NCBI GenBank assembly: GCA_024529925.1
Contig: JAFEUB010000909.1
Coordinates: 2,501,501-2,565,500, forward strand
Length of the DNA stretch: 64,000 bases
From: Ophthalmolycus amberensis
Lineage: Eukaryota; Chordata; Actinopteri; Perciformes; Zoarcidae
Direction of reading: 5' to 3'
In this document: positions 12,547 through 22,904 of the stretch, one piece after another
How the letters are laid out: every line of letters starts with the position of its first letter
Numbering within the stretch: position 1 is the first letter of the stretch
Position numbers and translations under genes: made by a program
The notes under the pieces: generated by a model
What the model was told of the DNA's origin: nothing
Seen by the model: only the letters and a program-made list of their open reading frames with translations
The model's database searches: none

Positions 12547-12679
12547 GTTTGTCTTTGTCAATCTTCCATAATAAATAGATCACAGCCTGGTGTGCCACAG
12601 CAGTTGCACATTAAACCTTAAATCTGTTGATTAATAATAATAATAATAAAAATATGGAAAGCTAGTAACAAGTTTTTCT

Positions 12680-15260
12680 ACCCTTCACCACCATGTGGTC
12701 ACACTGAGAGTAGATGACAATGTAATAAGTATAACACCATTAAACTGCCAGCTACAGTGACTCTATTGCTCCGAGTTTTCGCTATTCTGAGAAAAAACAA
12801 CAACTATGTAATTGTAAAAACAGTCGTACTAAGCAATGAACATTATAACCGCATCAACCCGACATTACGTCAGGCTTTTATTGGTCTACGTGTTCAATAA
12901 ATACCTCTAGTAGCTTGTGGGCCAATATATTCTGTAGTGTTACTCATCCTTTCAAGTGTTCAGGTCAGTTACTATGGCAACCTGCACAAACTGGGGATGA
13001 GATAAGGGCCGGAGCCGTGGCCTTGAGGGAGTCGTTAAGCATCTGTCTCCCGACTCCCCCCTTCAGTCTGTGTATGGAGGAGGCTGCCAGGGAGGCAGCA
13101 CATAAACAACAAAGGTGGCTCACCCTTTGCTCCCTCTCCAAGGGCTGACCATCATCACGCTGAGTTAACAGTGCCACCCATCACCGCCAAGTCTGACCGG
13201 GATGAAGGAGAGAGTGTTGAGGAATCAGAGAGGTTTCCGCGTTGGGTATTTTTCTGCACTTGTTGTTTGGACATTTAAGGTGCTTTTTTTACATAAAAAT
13301 ATCATTTTCACTCACAGGTTCACCTTTGAAATCCCTCAAATGCACTCACATTTGCTTTCCAGCTCTTAAAAAAGATCCCATACAAACCAAGAAAGCAGAA
13401 GACAGAATAAAAGATGATCTTGTTTCCTCAGTCGCACAATGACATTTTGTACGAGTGAAAATAGTGACTTTTCAAAGTGAGAGCAAGTGAGAGATATATC
13501 GCTGTGGATACTTCAGGGCGGCCAGGATCGGCGGTTAACTGATCCTGAACTCGTGACTGAGGTATGCGCGCTGAAGAATGAAATATTGCTTTAAATTATT
13601 CTGACTCCATCGCTGTACAAGTGTGAAGACAAGAGAGATGTCAGAGGCTAAGTTCATCAGTGGATTCTGATGAGGTTGTTGCTGCTGCAGCGAGCGAACA
13701 CGCCTCACTGAGTTCCAATGCAGCTGCGCTTTTCAAGATGTTCCAATCAAGATGTTACCGTCTTCTTCAGAAAAGTGAGTTCAGTAACAAAATACAAGCA
13801 CAAAAAAGTCTTAATAGTGTTGTTTGGGCCGAAATATTTCAGGTTTAGTTTCATGAAAAGACTTTTGAAATGTGGGATTGAAGTCTTTGCAAATGGACTC
13901 TAACGTCATGGTTAACTGATCTCTTTGGTATTATTCTGTATAAATCCAATGACCCACAAAAGACAGTTTAACATCAGGGTGGAATAAATATGTTTTATTT
14001 GAATATTATATCAAAGACTTTTGACATAAAGGCAATATATACTTGTGCTCACAGCCTCTTTTTTCCCACTCGTCAGCATGTGTTTGTGGACTGAATCCAG
14101 CTTTTCTCCCTACTGAATGAATTAATCATTCTCTAAACACACAAAACAGCAAGAGTCAGCTAACAAGAGGCCCCTGCTGGTTGACCACAGCATGTCAATG
14201 TCAATAACAGCAACATTTACTGGACTCAACACCACCGCACAATGAATACAACAATTTGGAGGCCTGCTACTCTTTAAGATACTGCCACTCAGGATCTTAC
14301 AGGGGTACCTCTCATGTTAAAGTGTCATGTTGCGGCCTCGCTGCTGTTTAAGCTCGGAGCACGAAGCATCAAGGCTACAGTCCACCTACAGCCCCACCTA
14401 GCATTAGGTGGACCTGGAGCAGCCAGCCTTGCTTTAGAAACAGATGATAAATAAATCAAAGTGCACTAAGCACTGCTTCCACATGGCAATCGCCTCCTTC
14501 ATAGCGTCTGCACCTCATCAATCACGGCATTGTCTGCTTGAAAGGCGAGCCTTGTAAATGTCATATCCACTCAAACCCAAGGAGAGGCGGTTCAGAATGC
14601 GGCTCCGTTTTTTTTTTTTTTTTTAATTGGATAGTGTAATTAAACTAAAAAACCTTGCTAGGCTGCCTTTTGACAGGACAGATGAAGACCCCTTTTAAAA
14701 GGGCTATGAAACATATTTGTTAAAAGGATGAGGCAATATGTACCATATGATTGGGTGCCCTTATGTGTCATATACTTTTCATTTATGATTAAAACGGCAA
14801 AAAGGTGTCTTTATGAAAGAAAAGAGAGATTCTTAAAAGGTTTCAATATATAAGAATAATTAATGAAATTTGCCATCCAAATTATAAAATTTCTTGGAAC
14901 CAATTGAAAAAGACAGTCATCGTATATTACACACACCAATCAGATGCATATATCACAGCATATGTTCGGCAGCATTTGTGAAACATTCATCTTGGGACCA
15001 AGCGATTAAGAGAGGTAGAGCTTGTTCTTGATTAAAGTAACAACCGAGAGAGGCCAAGCTATAATATTGATTACATGCACAAACGGGATACGGGTCACTT
15101 TGCTACCCACACATGCTTTCTATTTAATTTCATTAGCGGCGGTCTTTCCTGATGTACTAATGTTACACAAACACCAAAGGAATACATGCACGCATACACA
15201 CAGAAAAAAAAGGAGAGAAAAGAAAGCAGCCACTCGCTGTCACTTGTCCGGGGACATAAA
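12680..15260. other. Intergenic sequence, no gene seen
   Basis: Unique AT-rich DNA with a T16-type tract at about 14609-14624. Blocks near 12960-13210 and 14330-14560 have higher complexity and could be regulatory, but no specific motif cluster stands out. No exon, RNA gene or mobile element was recognised. Confidence 0.6.
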
Positions 15261-15266
15261 AGCAGT

Positions 15267-15310
15267 GACACACACACACACACACACACACATACGCATG
15301 CACACACATG
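15267..15310. repeat. (CA)n microsatellite
   Basis: About 25 bases of perfect CA repeat followed by ATACGCATGCACACACATGCAC, a decayed extension. Confidence 0.95.
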
Positions 15311-15324
15311 CACATTCAATATGC

Positions 15325-15570
15325 CGATGCTTTAGAGTTGATTTTGATGGTTGCCGGTGAGAACCTGGCTTGAGAGGGCTCTCTTGAGAGGCAGAGTAAG
15401 GCCTCCGTAGGAAAGATCGATAGGACAGGGGTGCACAAATAAATCAGCATGCTCTAGTGACGTCTGTCATAAAGCTCCCGCCACAGTTGCAGCTCTTAGG
15501 TTTATGGCGGCGTTGAGTGTTATTGCAATCTTTTGATAGCCTTGGTTAATTTATCTGATTACAAGAGCAC
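15325..15570. promoter_or_regulatory. Candidate conserved non-coding element
   Basis: Repeat-free, evenly composed block immediately downstream of the (CA)n tract. It includes inverted motifs such as GAGAGGGCTCTC (15372-15383) and AT-rich cores near 15545-15560. The boundary with the simple repeat upstream and the AT-rich flank downstream is sharp. The call is by texture only. Confidence 0.33.
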
Positions 15571-15789
15571 CCAAAGAACAAGCTGCAGGCAACCTCAAGT
15601 GTTGCATCAAAGCAGTTCTGGGGTTTTAGTGTATCCAAAGCCATCAATGGTAAGCAATGAGGTGAGCGTTTTTCGTTTTTCTCTTACGAAAGGACATCAT
15701 ATGCTGGCTAAATGCACCAATGTTGAAGAAGTTTTTTGCTTTTATAATACATTAACAATGGAGTGAATATGTGTAATTTAAAAGATTTA

Positions 15790-15865
15790 GGTTTTAGGTT
15801 TTACCAAAACACTTAGTTAAGTATAGGAAAAGAGCGTGATTGACATTAACTTGACTTACTAACTC
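15790..15865 (+). mobile_element. Interspersed-repeat fragment (ACCAAAACAC..GGAAAAG type)
   Basis: Contains ACCAAAACACTTAGTTAAG followed by TAGGAAAAGAGCGTG. This matches my memory of a common percomorph repeat in which AACCAAAAC..TTGGTTAGG precedes GGAAAAGATC. A second, more decayed relative lies near 57610-57655 (TTTAGGCAACACAACTAC then CAAAAGATCAAG). The class of the element is unknown to me. Confidence 0.4.
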
Positions 15866-15896
15866 ATGTGAATCACGTGACTAGCCTCCATGCCAC

Positions 15897-16065
15897 CTAC
15901 CCAGCGCCAAACACTGCACATCGTGAGTTAGCGGCTAGTTAGTGAACATAGTGCAGCATTTGACAGCTAATGTATCCATCAGGAGTTGGTAGAGACCAAA
16001 ACAGAGCGAAAAGAAGAATAAATTCCGCTGTTCCCAAGTGGCCAAACTAAATATTAATGCAGGTT
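15897..16065 (+). mobile_element. Interspersed repeat family X, copy 1 (partial)
   Basis: Contains GAGACCAAAACAGAGC at 15992-16007, identical to segments at 17544-17559 and 42879-42894. Flanking sequence also agrees among copies: upstream GCCAAACAC, GTTAGTGAACATAG and GCATTTGACAGCTAA, and downstream CCAAGTGGCCAAAC. The same phrases occur in a percomorph repeat I recall, whose type (MITE or SINE-like) I cannot fix. This copy lacks the left part seen at 17352. Confidence 0.65.
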
Positions 16066-16069
16066 TCTG

Positions 16070-17340
16070 TTGTTTTTTTACTCCTGCTTTCACATTGAAG
16101 ACACATTTTCTGCTTCATCATTTCACATGGTGCTCAATATCAGCAATGAAACCTCTCAGACAACATAAGTGAAAACTGTAGACCTTATCCAAAGGGAGCT
16201 TTTGCCAAAAGTGAATGAGCATGTCAGCTACTTCTTGGTTTTAAATGAAACTGCATAAAGGGCTGCCCTGCCATTCTATCTACCGGCAGCCAGTGTGAAT
16301 TGTGCTGGAAAATCTATTCTAGAGAGCCGGGCCTTTCAATTCAAAGGGAAACGACTGACTGCTGTAGCGACATCAATCAAACTGAGATGCTGCGCTGGCT
16401 TCGCTACACAAGTGGAAGGTCCAGAGTTCACGGGTTAAAACAGGCAATATAAAAAAAAAAGGTGTAGAGAGACGGCTGAGCTGAGGGCAGACTGTTGTTG
16501 GTCTCTGCTATCTCCTCAGTGGAAGTATTGGAGAGGTACCCCCCTCCTGTATTAGCTGGACTTCATTAATCTTCATGCCATCTTCTTTAACTAGTCATGT
16601 AGAACGGCTCAATAGAAAGCCGTATAATGGGGAAGGCCCAGTGCCAATTACTAGGTTAACATAGTGTTCAGCCCCAGTGCAACAAAGGAATGAGATGGAG
16701 GAGGAGAGCTGGCTCACAGCGAAAGATGCACAGCATTTGAATTGACAAGAGATGCAAAATGGAAGTTCTTACAGTTTCTTATTTGACCTAAAAAAAACTC
16801 AAAGGTGCCAATAAAAATATCTTGCATGTATATATTTCAATGTCATTCCTTTCCAAGAAATCGCATAACTAACAGAAGGTCAAACATTCATGTTTGACAT
16901 CACATTGATAAACCAGAGGTGATGCAACGACAGCCTAATAGTTCAAATAACTGACACATTTTTGCAAAAATACAACGTAGTCTCTCCTGCTCTTGCATGT
17001 GTGACAAGGTGGACTGTTTGCATTGCAACGCAGCAGAGGTAGCAGACAGCAGCGCCGACGTCTCAGAATAACAGATCTTACAGGAATTAAATGGGATCAA
17101 CTTTTCTCGTCAAATGAAAGTATATATTTAAGTTTAATTAATTTAGCTATTTCAACCTAAAATTACTAGTTTTTATTGTCAGACCATGTCGGAAGTTAAA
17201 AACATTGTTCTGGCTTTGATGTATTTTCACTATAAGCTATTTGACGTTGAATAAATGTAGCGCTGAGTGTTCACTCAGCTCTTTAATCGATACCTTTATT
17301 ATACTGTAACAATGCATCAAATGCAATTGTGAAAGCAATG
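16070..17340. other. Intergenic sequence, no gene seen
   Basis: Mostly unique DNA. A hairpin, GCTGAGTG-TT-CACTCAGC, lies at about 17263-17280 just upstream of the next repeat copy. No exon or RNA gene was recognised. Confidence 0.6.
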
Positions 17341-17351
17341 TGACTGTGAAA

Positions 17352-17600
17352 GGGGTCACTCGTAGTAATGAACCTACAGAGAATTATCACCCGGCTCTGC
17401 AGCGGTGGAGCTTTGTAGTGAGTTTCAGCTCGTTGTTTAGCTGTCTAGCTGTTCAGCACCAAACAGCAGACAGACACACAGTTAGTGACTAGCGACTATT
17501 ATAGGTTCAGAAGAATATTAAGCAGCTAAAGAGACAGTTGACAGAGACCAAAACAGAGCTAAAAGAGTCTCAATTTTGTATAAATAAACTGTTTGCTAAA
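17352..17600 (+). mobile_element. Interspersed repeat family X, copy 2
   Basis: Shares GTAGTAATGAACCTACAGAGAA (17362 onward) with copy 3 at 42745, and GAGACCAAAACAGAGC (17544-17559) with copies 1 and 3. It also has CACCAAACAGCAGACAGACAC and AGCAGCTAAAGAGACAGTTG, phrases I associate with a widespread percomorph repeat. It appears the most complete copy on the left side. No coding capacity is visible, so the element is non-autonomous. Confidence 0.65.
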
Positions 17601-17623
17601 AGGTTTGCCATATTGTTAGTTCA

Positions 17624-17720
17624 TGGATCTCTAGCTCACCCGGTAGAGTCTGCAGCCCATATAGGCTGAGTCCTTGACGGGGTTCAATTCGGACTCGGGC
17701 CCTTTTACTGGGTCTGGCTT
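17624..17720 (+). mobile_element. tRNA-derived SINE-like element (degenerate)
   Basis: Has an A-box-like TAGCTCACCCGGTAGAG (17632-17648) and a well-preserved B box GGTTCAATTC (17681-17690) about 49 bases apart, followed by GGGCCCTTTT. The order and the CCCATATAGGCTGAGTCCTTGACGG middle match a tRNA-derived repeat common in percomorph fish. The A box has a mismatch to the consensus, the arms do not give a clean cloverleaf, and no canonical anticodon loop is evident. I therefore call it a SINE head or tRNA relic, not a functional tRNA gene. Confidence 0.65.
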
Positions 17721-17724
17721 AAAA

Positions 17725-20700
17725 TATTTAACACCGCATGTTTGCAGAACTGTTTTGGCTGTGATATAGTTTGGTAACTCTGCACTAGAAAAAAAAAACA
17801 CATTTCAACTGTATTTAAAAATATGCCACAATAAAGTCACATGACTTCAATTATAGGAATAATAATAATGTATTTTTTCTTTCACTATAGTTCTGAGATA
17901 AAGTAAGTATCAGTCATGTCATCCTCAGCCTCCATTTGCTTTGTTTTTATTCTTTATTTGACTAGAGGGGAAGTTTGCTGTGCAAACGACTTGTCATGAC
18001 TGCTGTCAGAACAAGTACAGTGTTAAACTGTAGTTATTTAATTCCATGTGATTAAAATGGGACTGGGTCAGTTTGGAAAGGGCCTGTAGGCTACGGTTTT
18101 ATTTAGAGGACCAAGATTAAACTCGAGTAAAATGGAAATGTCACACCGTCATGGAAGATGCTGCGGGAGTTGTGAGAAGGATAATATTATTGTGATGTGA
18201 AGTGATAATTCCGTCCTGTCCACCCTCATTATCCAGCAGCCTGCTGTATTTCTGGCTCGCAGCTGTATGTCTAAGTGTGTGTGTGCCGATGCCCTTTCCT
18301 TTCTCCGCACACTCACTGCAAATTCACAAAACAGGAAACATCGGGAGAAACATTTGGCATCTTTGCGTTTTATTGTTGACAAGGCGCCCAAATTGGGGCA
18401 CAGGGAGGACATGTTTACATGTGTGGTCGAATGAAGGGTGTGTCCTTGCATGAGTGCGTCTTGTGTGTGTTTGGATTGGTGATTATGTTGTGTTTGCATA
18501 AACTCAAGTACACTCAGTATCAAAAGCAGTTCCCCTCACTCCCCTCACCTCCACAGCAACAATGGCACAAAACAAAGCAGAGGATCCCATTCTGAATTAC
18601 ATGCCGAGCAGCAACACAACAGCAAAACATAACAACAGCCTCGACAAACAGCAACAAACCATTCACATGCAACACAAAGAAATTGAACAAGAGGATGATC
18701 CGGAGAGGCTCCACATTCATGCAGACCCCAGCAGTCCGAGATAAGGTATATTTTTGTCGGGCAAGATAAGGGTGAGAAAGCAACCATATTCCAGGGCTCA
18801 AAATTCTATATCTATAGCTCCTTTTCGTGAGTCCAATAATTCATTCATTCATGGCCTCTGTTTCCTCTGCCTCTTGGAACATCTGCCTCATACATACATC
18901 ACTGCACTGATAAAGATCGCAGACAGAATTGGTAATACACTGTGAATGGGAGGACTGCAGCGCTGATTAAATAACTTCGGTGGCACACTAAAATTGAAGC
19001 GGCCACGGGATGAAAGGGGACTTATCGGGGGCTTTATTAAAGGCAGCGGAGGATGATTTTAGGTTTAGGGTGATGTACACAATTTAAGACACAATGTCCG
19101 GCAACACCGCCAAGGGATTTAAACGAGAAAACAAAAATGGCCTTTTTAACCTCTGTCAATGTATTTTCCCCTGACACACACATAAAGGGGGAGAGAGTAT
19201 TATCCTATATGTGCCGGGAATGGAAATAAATCTAAGGTTAGGACATGTGAGGGGGAAGTTTTTGTTGAGAACTTTATATCATCAGAAAGTGTTGCTCTTG
19301 AGAGTCTCGTGGATTTTTGTTACTTTACTATTGTGTTTCTTCTCAAAATGAATCTTAATATTTTTCCTGATAAAAGTGTAAACATCTTCCCTGGTTTACT
19401 TTCTGATGTATTCCTGTTTGGGAACTATTTCCTATGTCTTATGGTGTCACTTTATTCAAAAGTAAGAGTGCAACTTCATCTAAATCAAGTCATATCATCT
19501 CTCCTGAGTATAACATTCCTCCTCCGTCTTCCTGGCGTATTATAGTTGAACCTAATGAGGACAGGGTTGACCAGTATCTAATCTAGTCTAATAAGGACTC
19601 TTTTAATCAATCGCATTGTTTTCTCTTCATATGAAACACTACCAATAGCCATCGGGGGATTTTGATTGCTGATATCTAGCTTCAATTTAAAACAACAAAG
19701 ACACAGAATAAAGTGATAAAGATGGCATAGCTAGTCTATTTGATGAGGGTGACAATACACATGAATGATACAAAACATTGTCTTTATACCAAATATGGGA
19801 ATATTTAATGTTTTATGTTATATGGGCTATACATAAACAAACATGTCACAAACTAAATGTACCTTATATTATCCTAAAGGGTCATTTTACTTGTGTTTCC
19901 AGTCAGTTATCCCTCCGTCAGACCTCTTATGAACAAACGGTACTAAATGTCCAATAACAAAAAACGAATCACAGACGTGAGAGCAAATCAATCCATCGTA
20001 CTTAAATCACTCTGAGACTCCAAACTGAAGTAATGTCTCATTTTCTGTTTTCTTAAACATGATAAAAAATCATGTTTTAAGCAATTTTCACAAAAATGGG
20101 GAAAGTCTTGAAGTATTAAGGTGATAAAACCATGTAAAGTATGTTTTTTTAGCTTTTATGGATGGCCTGGTGTATTCAAGACATAACATTATTATTAACA
20201 TAAATGTATTTTTTTGTTGATTCCTGTACTGCCAATGCTCCAGCCTACAATTCACAAATGTCCCCTCAAGGGCTTTACAATCTGTGCAGCCTATGACTCT
20301 CTCTATCCTTAGACACTTAGTTTAAGGATAAACAGAAACCCAAAATAACATTTAATAGGAGGGGGAAAGAGGCTGCATGTTTAGTCAATGTGCATGTGCA
20401 TATATAAACTACTAGACATCAGGACACAGCTTTCAATCACCGTGAAGTTCAATGGTGAAACGTTTCATTTTGTTACAGCTTTCAGTAAAACAGTTCGACT
20501 CTGAATAAACACTCAAAGCACTTTAACAAGACCTTTAACCGGAGGTTTCTTATTGTTTCTCTTTTGTGTTTTTTAGACGGCGACACTTCCTTGCAGAGTT
20601 TCTGACAAACCATAAAAGTTAAAATTTGATGTTTCTATTGTTTTGCCTGCACGAGTAAAGATTACACTCGATTTAGATTCTATTTACATGCGACTCAGAG

Positions 20701-21215
20701 AAAGCCTCAGTGGAATTTACCCGGTGCAGTTAATCCCCACTGATGGTCTAACAGGGATTGTCTCCACAGTATCTCCACAGCCAAATCATACAGTATGAAA
20801 CTGCATCAAATGAACAGATGGCTGTGACACGAATTAAAAGCACAGAACAATAGTAGAATATAAACCAGAAATGACACCCAAAGTGGCTGTTGATTTATGG
20901 CCGTAGCGAGTTTGGTACTGGGCTTCCTTGTATATTAGTGCTACAAATCTGGGTCCATTTAGCAGGGAGATGCTCATACATACATCACCGACTCCTGCTC
21001 CAAGCCAAGGTCAGTCCTTATTGCATCAATCTTTTCAACAGAGGCTACTCCACACAGCAGCAGTTTTGTAACTGTCGCAGCTGTAATGGAATCTTTTTTC
21101 TCGCGCTTCATCTTTCTCTTATCACATGAAATATATATTCAACTTCTCTTCTTTCCCTCATTCTCCTGATTCTTTTTATTTTATCTGTAAAACATTCCCC
21201 AAGACCTCATCCCTT
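17725..21215. other. Intergenic sequence, no gene seen
   Basis: Long unique AT-rich stretch. A hairpin of about 11 bases per arm (CTTAAACATGA .. TCATGTTTTAAG) lies near 20052-20081. Open frames on both strands stay under 125 codons and show no family resemblance. The block 18950-19130 is repeat-free and moderately GC-rich. No mobile element was recognised. Confidence 0.6.
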
Positions 21216-21219
21216 TTCT

Positions 21220-21249
21220 GGGGGGGGTGGGGGGGGGGGGGGGTGGGGG
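21220..21249 (+). repeat. Poly(G) tract, near-continuous
   Basis: Thirty bases that are all G apart from two T residues (21228 and 21244). Strong G-quadruplex potential and a likely site of sequencing or polishing error. Confidence 0.95.
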
Positions 21250-21554
21250 ACACACTCCAAGTGGCACAGATGTTAACCCCCTCAGGTCTCTATCGCGGCA
21301 GGTCACTTTCGGAATAGCCTACATAGATATAACAAAATGAAAATTTAAAATGCATTACGTAAAAATAGATTTGTCTCATTTATAGGATGCTTTAAGTAAG
21401 TGACATGACATATATTAAAATCTCTCCACTTCCCTCTGCTGTATATATTATTCACAAAGTCATTTCCCAAAGGTTTGGCAGACATAAAAGCACTTCTGTG
21501 CTCCACTTAAAGTAGAAATAGGATGTTTCTTTAAAAAGGTGTTTTTTTTAAACA

Positions 21555-22065
21555 TGAAATGTCACTTTTCCTCAATTTTTATCTGAAATGTCATGAAAAA
21601 CCTCCTCGGTGTGTTCCGCCTAATGGATCCGGTCAAACCACTCTAAGAAGAGAAGAGTCTGAGTTGCTGAATTGTGAGGTGCCAGTTTTCGACATTCATG
21701 CTGAGTCAGTTTCTGTTGTCCTGATTACTCATGCTACAGCCTCACATAGTACTTTAATAAATGAAGAAATAATAAAATCAATCATTTTAAATAGCACTGG
21801 ACCATTTACAGCGAAGGGAGAAAAAAAGAGTAGACTTTTAATTGATGAACTTGACCCGCTTTTCCCTGATAACAAATTTAATTTGTTCTATAAAAATTAT
21901 GCTCAAGTGACATTATTTGACGGGATCTTTATCACCGGCAGAGTAAATAAGAGTAATTTATGCTGTTTAATTTTGAGCGTGGATTATAAATCACAGCTCT
22001 ATCATACATTACGGAGCTTGCATTGATGAGGGAAGTGAGAGCGGGGGCCAGCTGATTGGGCTGTT
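21555..22065 (+). promoter_or_regulatory. Candidate conserved element with a chance 155-codon open frame
   Basis: A repeat-free block of about 500 bases. An ATG-led frame of 155 codons runs 21559-22026, among the longest in the window. The translation shows no domain, signal peptide or membrane segment that I recognise. The sequence from 21760 to 22020 has AT-rich cores (TTTAATAAATGAAG, AAATTTAATTTG, TTTAATTTTGAGC) typical of vertebrate non-coding conserved DNA. I favour regulatory DNA with an incidental open frame. A rapidly evolving or lineage-specific small protein cannot be excluded. Confidence 0.35.
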
Positions 22066-22079
22066 AAGGTAGCAGTAGA

Positions 22080-22465
22080 AAGCAACAGTAGCAGCAGAGA
22101 CTCATTCTCCCAGCATGGTTCTCTACAGCCAGGCGGATTGATGCAGATGATAAATGATGATAAACACCCTGCACAGCCAAGTGGTGAAAGATAGACTTTT
22201 AAATAAATTATAAAGTATGCATCATTAAAAATCAGACAACAGCTTGATGCAGAAAGAGATTACAGGTAGTGTATTGTCTTGCTTGTAGTTCAAGTTAATA
22301 ATCATCACTGTAAATCCAGTTGTGTGTTCATGCTACATTGCTTTTGCAGTAATAACAACATGATTAGATGATACGATAAAGTGCAATGCGCAGTAATAAT
22401 GATAACAAAATGATATATTTTGCTTTGATATGACAAAATGTAATGTATATTAATACGGACATAAT
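22080..22465. other. Intergenic sequence, no gene seen
   Basis: AT-rich unique DNA with scattered GATGATAAA repeats (22145-22165). No feature was recognised. Confidence 0.6.
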
Positions 22466-22469
22466 TTCA

Positions 22470-22695
22470 TCTGCAAAGGCTGATTACAGGCGTCGCTCTC
22501 CTGTAGGTGAAGCCTCGCAGCAGTCGTACAATAAGCCGTCTCTTGGCCGAGAACACCCTCAGATCCTGTCAAAGAGATGGCTTTTGACAAACATCAGTCT
22601 GCAGTGATGAAGACATGGCAGCTGTCAATCATCTCCTAATAACGGGGAAGGGGAGCAGCTCGCTCGCCGTGAGTTTGACCTGCATGACCACATAG
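22470..22695. promoter_or_regulatory. Candidate regulatory element with a PBX-MEIS-type site
   Basis: Contains CTGTCAATCA at 22622-22631, whose reverse complement TGATTGACAG is an exact match to the well-known PBX-MEIS/PREP composite motif. It sits in a repeat-free, moderately GC-rich block that ends at a short (CA)n run (about 22696-22708). PBX-MEIS sites are frequent in hox-dependent enhancers; that this one is used is inference. Confidence 0.4.
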
Positions 22696-22839
22696 ACACA
22701 CACACACTTTGATTTATCTATCAATCGGATTTTATTAGCAAATATAAAATAGCAGGGGGTGAAGATAGTAATATTTAAAACAGCAGTGGAGCAGTTAACA
22801 TCATCAGAAAAATATAGGCCTAACGTAACCCTGCAGAGG

Positions 22840-22900
22840 TCGAAAGAAATAGTTTGATATATTGGAAGGTAAGCTTATTCACTCTTTTGTCAAGAGGTCA
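22840..22900 (+). mobile_element. Fragment of AAATAGTTC-type repeat
   Basis: GAAATAGTTTGATATATTGG followed by AAGCTTATTCACTCTTTTGTCAAGAGG parallels the left end of the larger element at 60433-60825 (GAAATAGTTCACGACTTTGG then TTATTCACCTTCTTGCTGAGAG). Only the end is present, so it is a truncated or heavily decayed copy. Confidence 0.45.
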
Positions 22901-22904
22901 GGCC

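Larger units (their letters stand above)
12207..12679. repeat. Tandem duplication, copy 2, split by an insertion
   Basis: Second copy of the 11925-12200 unit. Block A' is at about 12207-12290 and block B' at 12551-12679. Between them are about 260 bases of (TAA)n, a LINE-tail-like segment and (TA)/(CA) microsatellite, in place of the 48-base spacer that joins A to B in copy 1. The extra sequence therefore arrived or expanded after the duplication. Confidence 0.8.

Noticed and set aside
17624..17720. A functional tRNA gene
   Set aside because: B box is good but the A box has a mismatch, arms do not pair into a clean cloverleaf, and the phrases match a dispersed SINE-like repeat.
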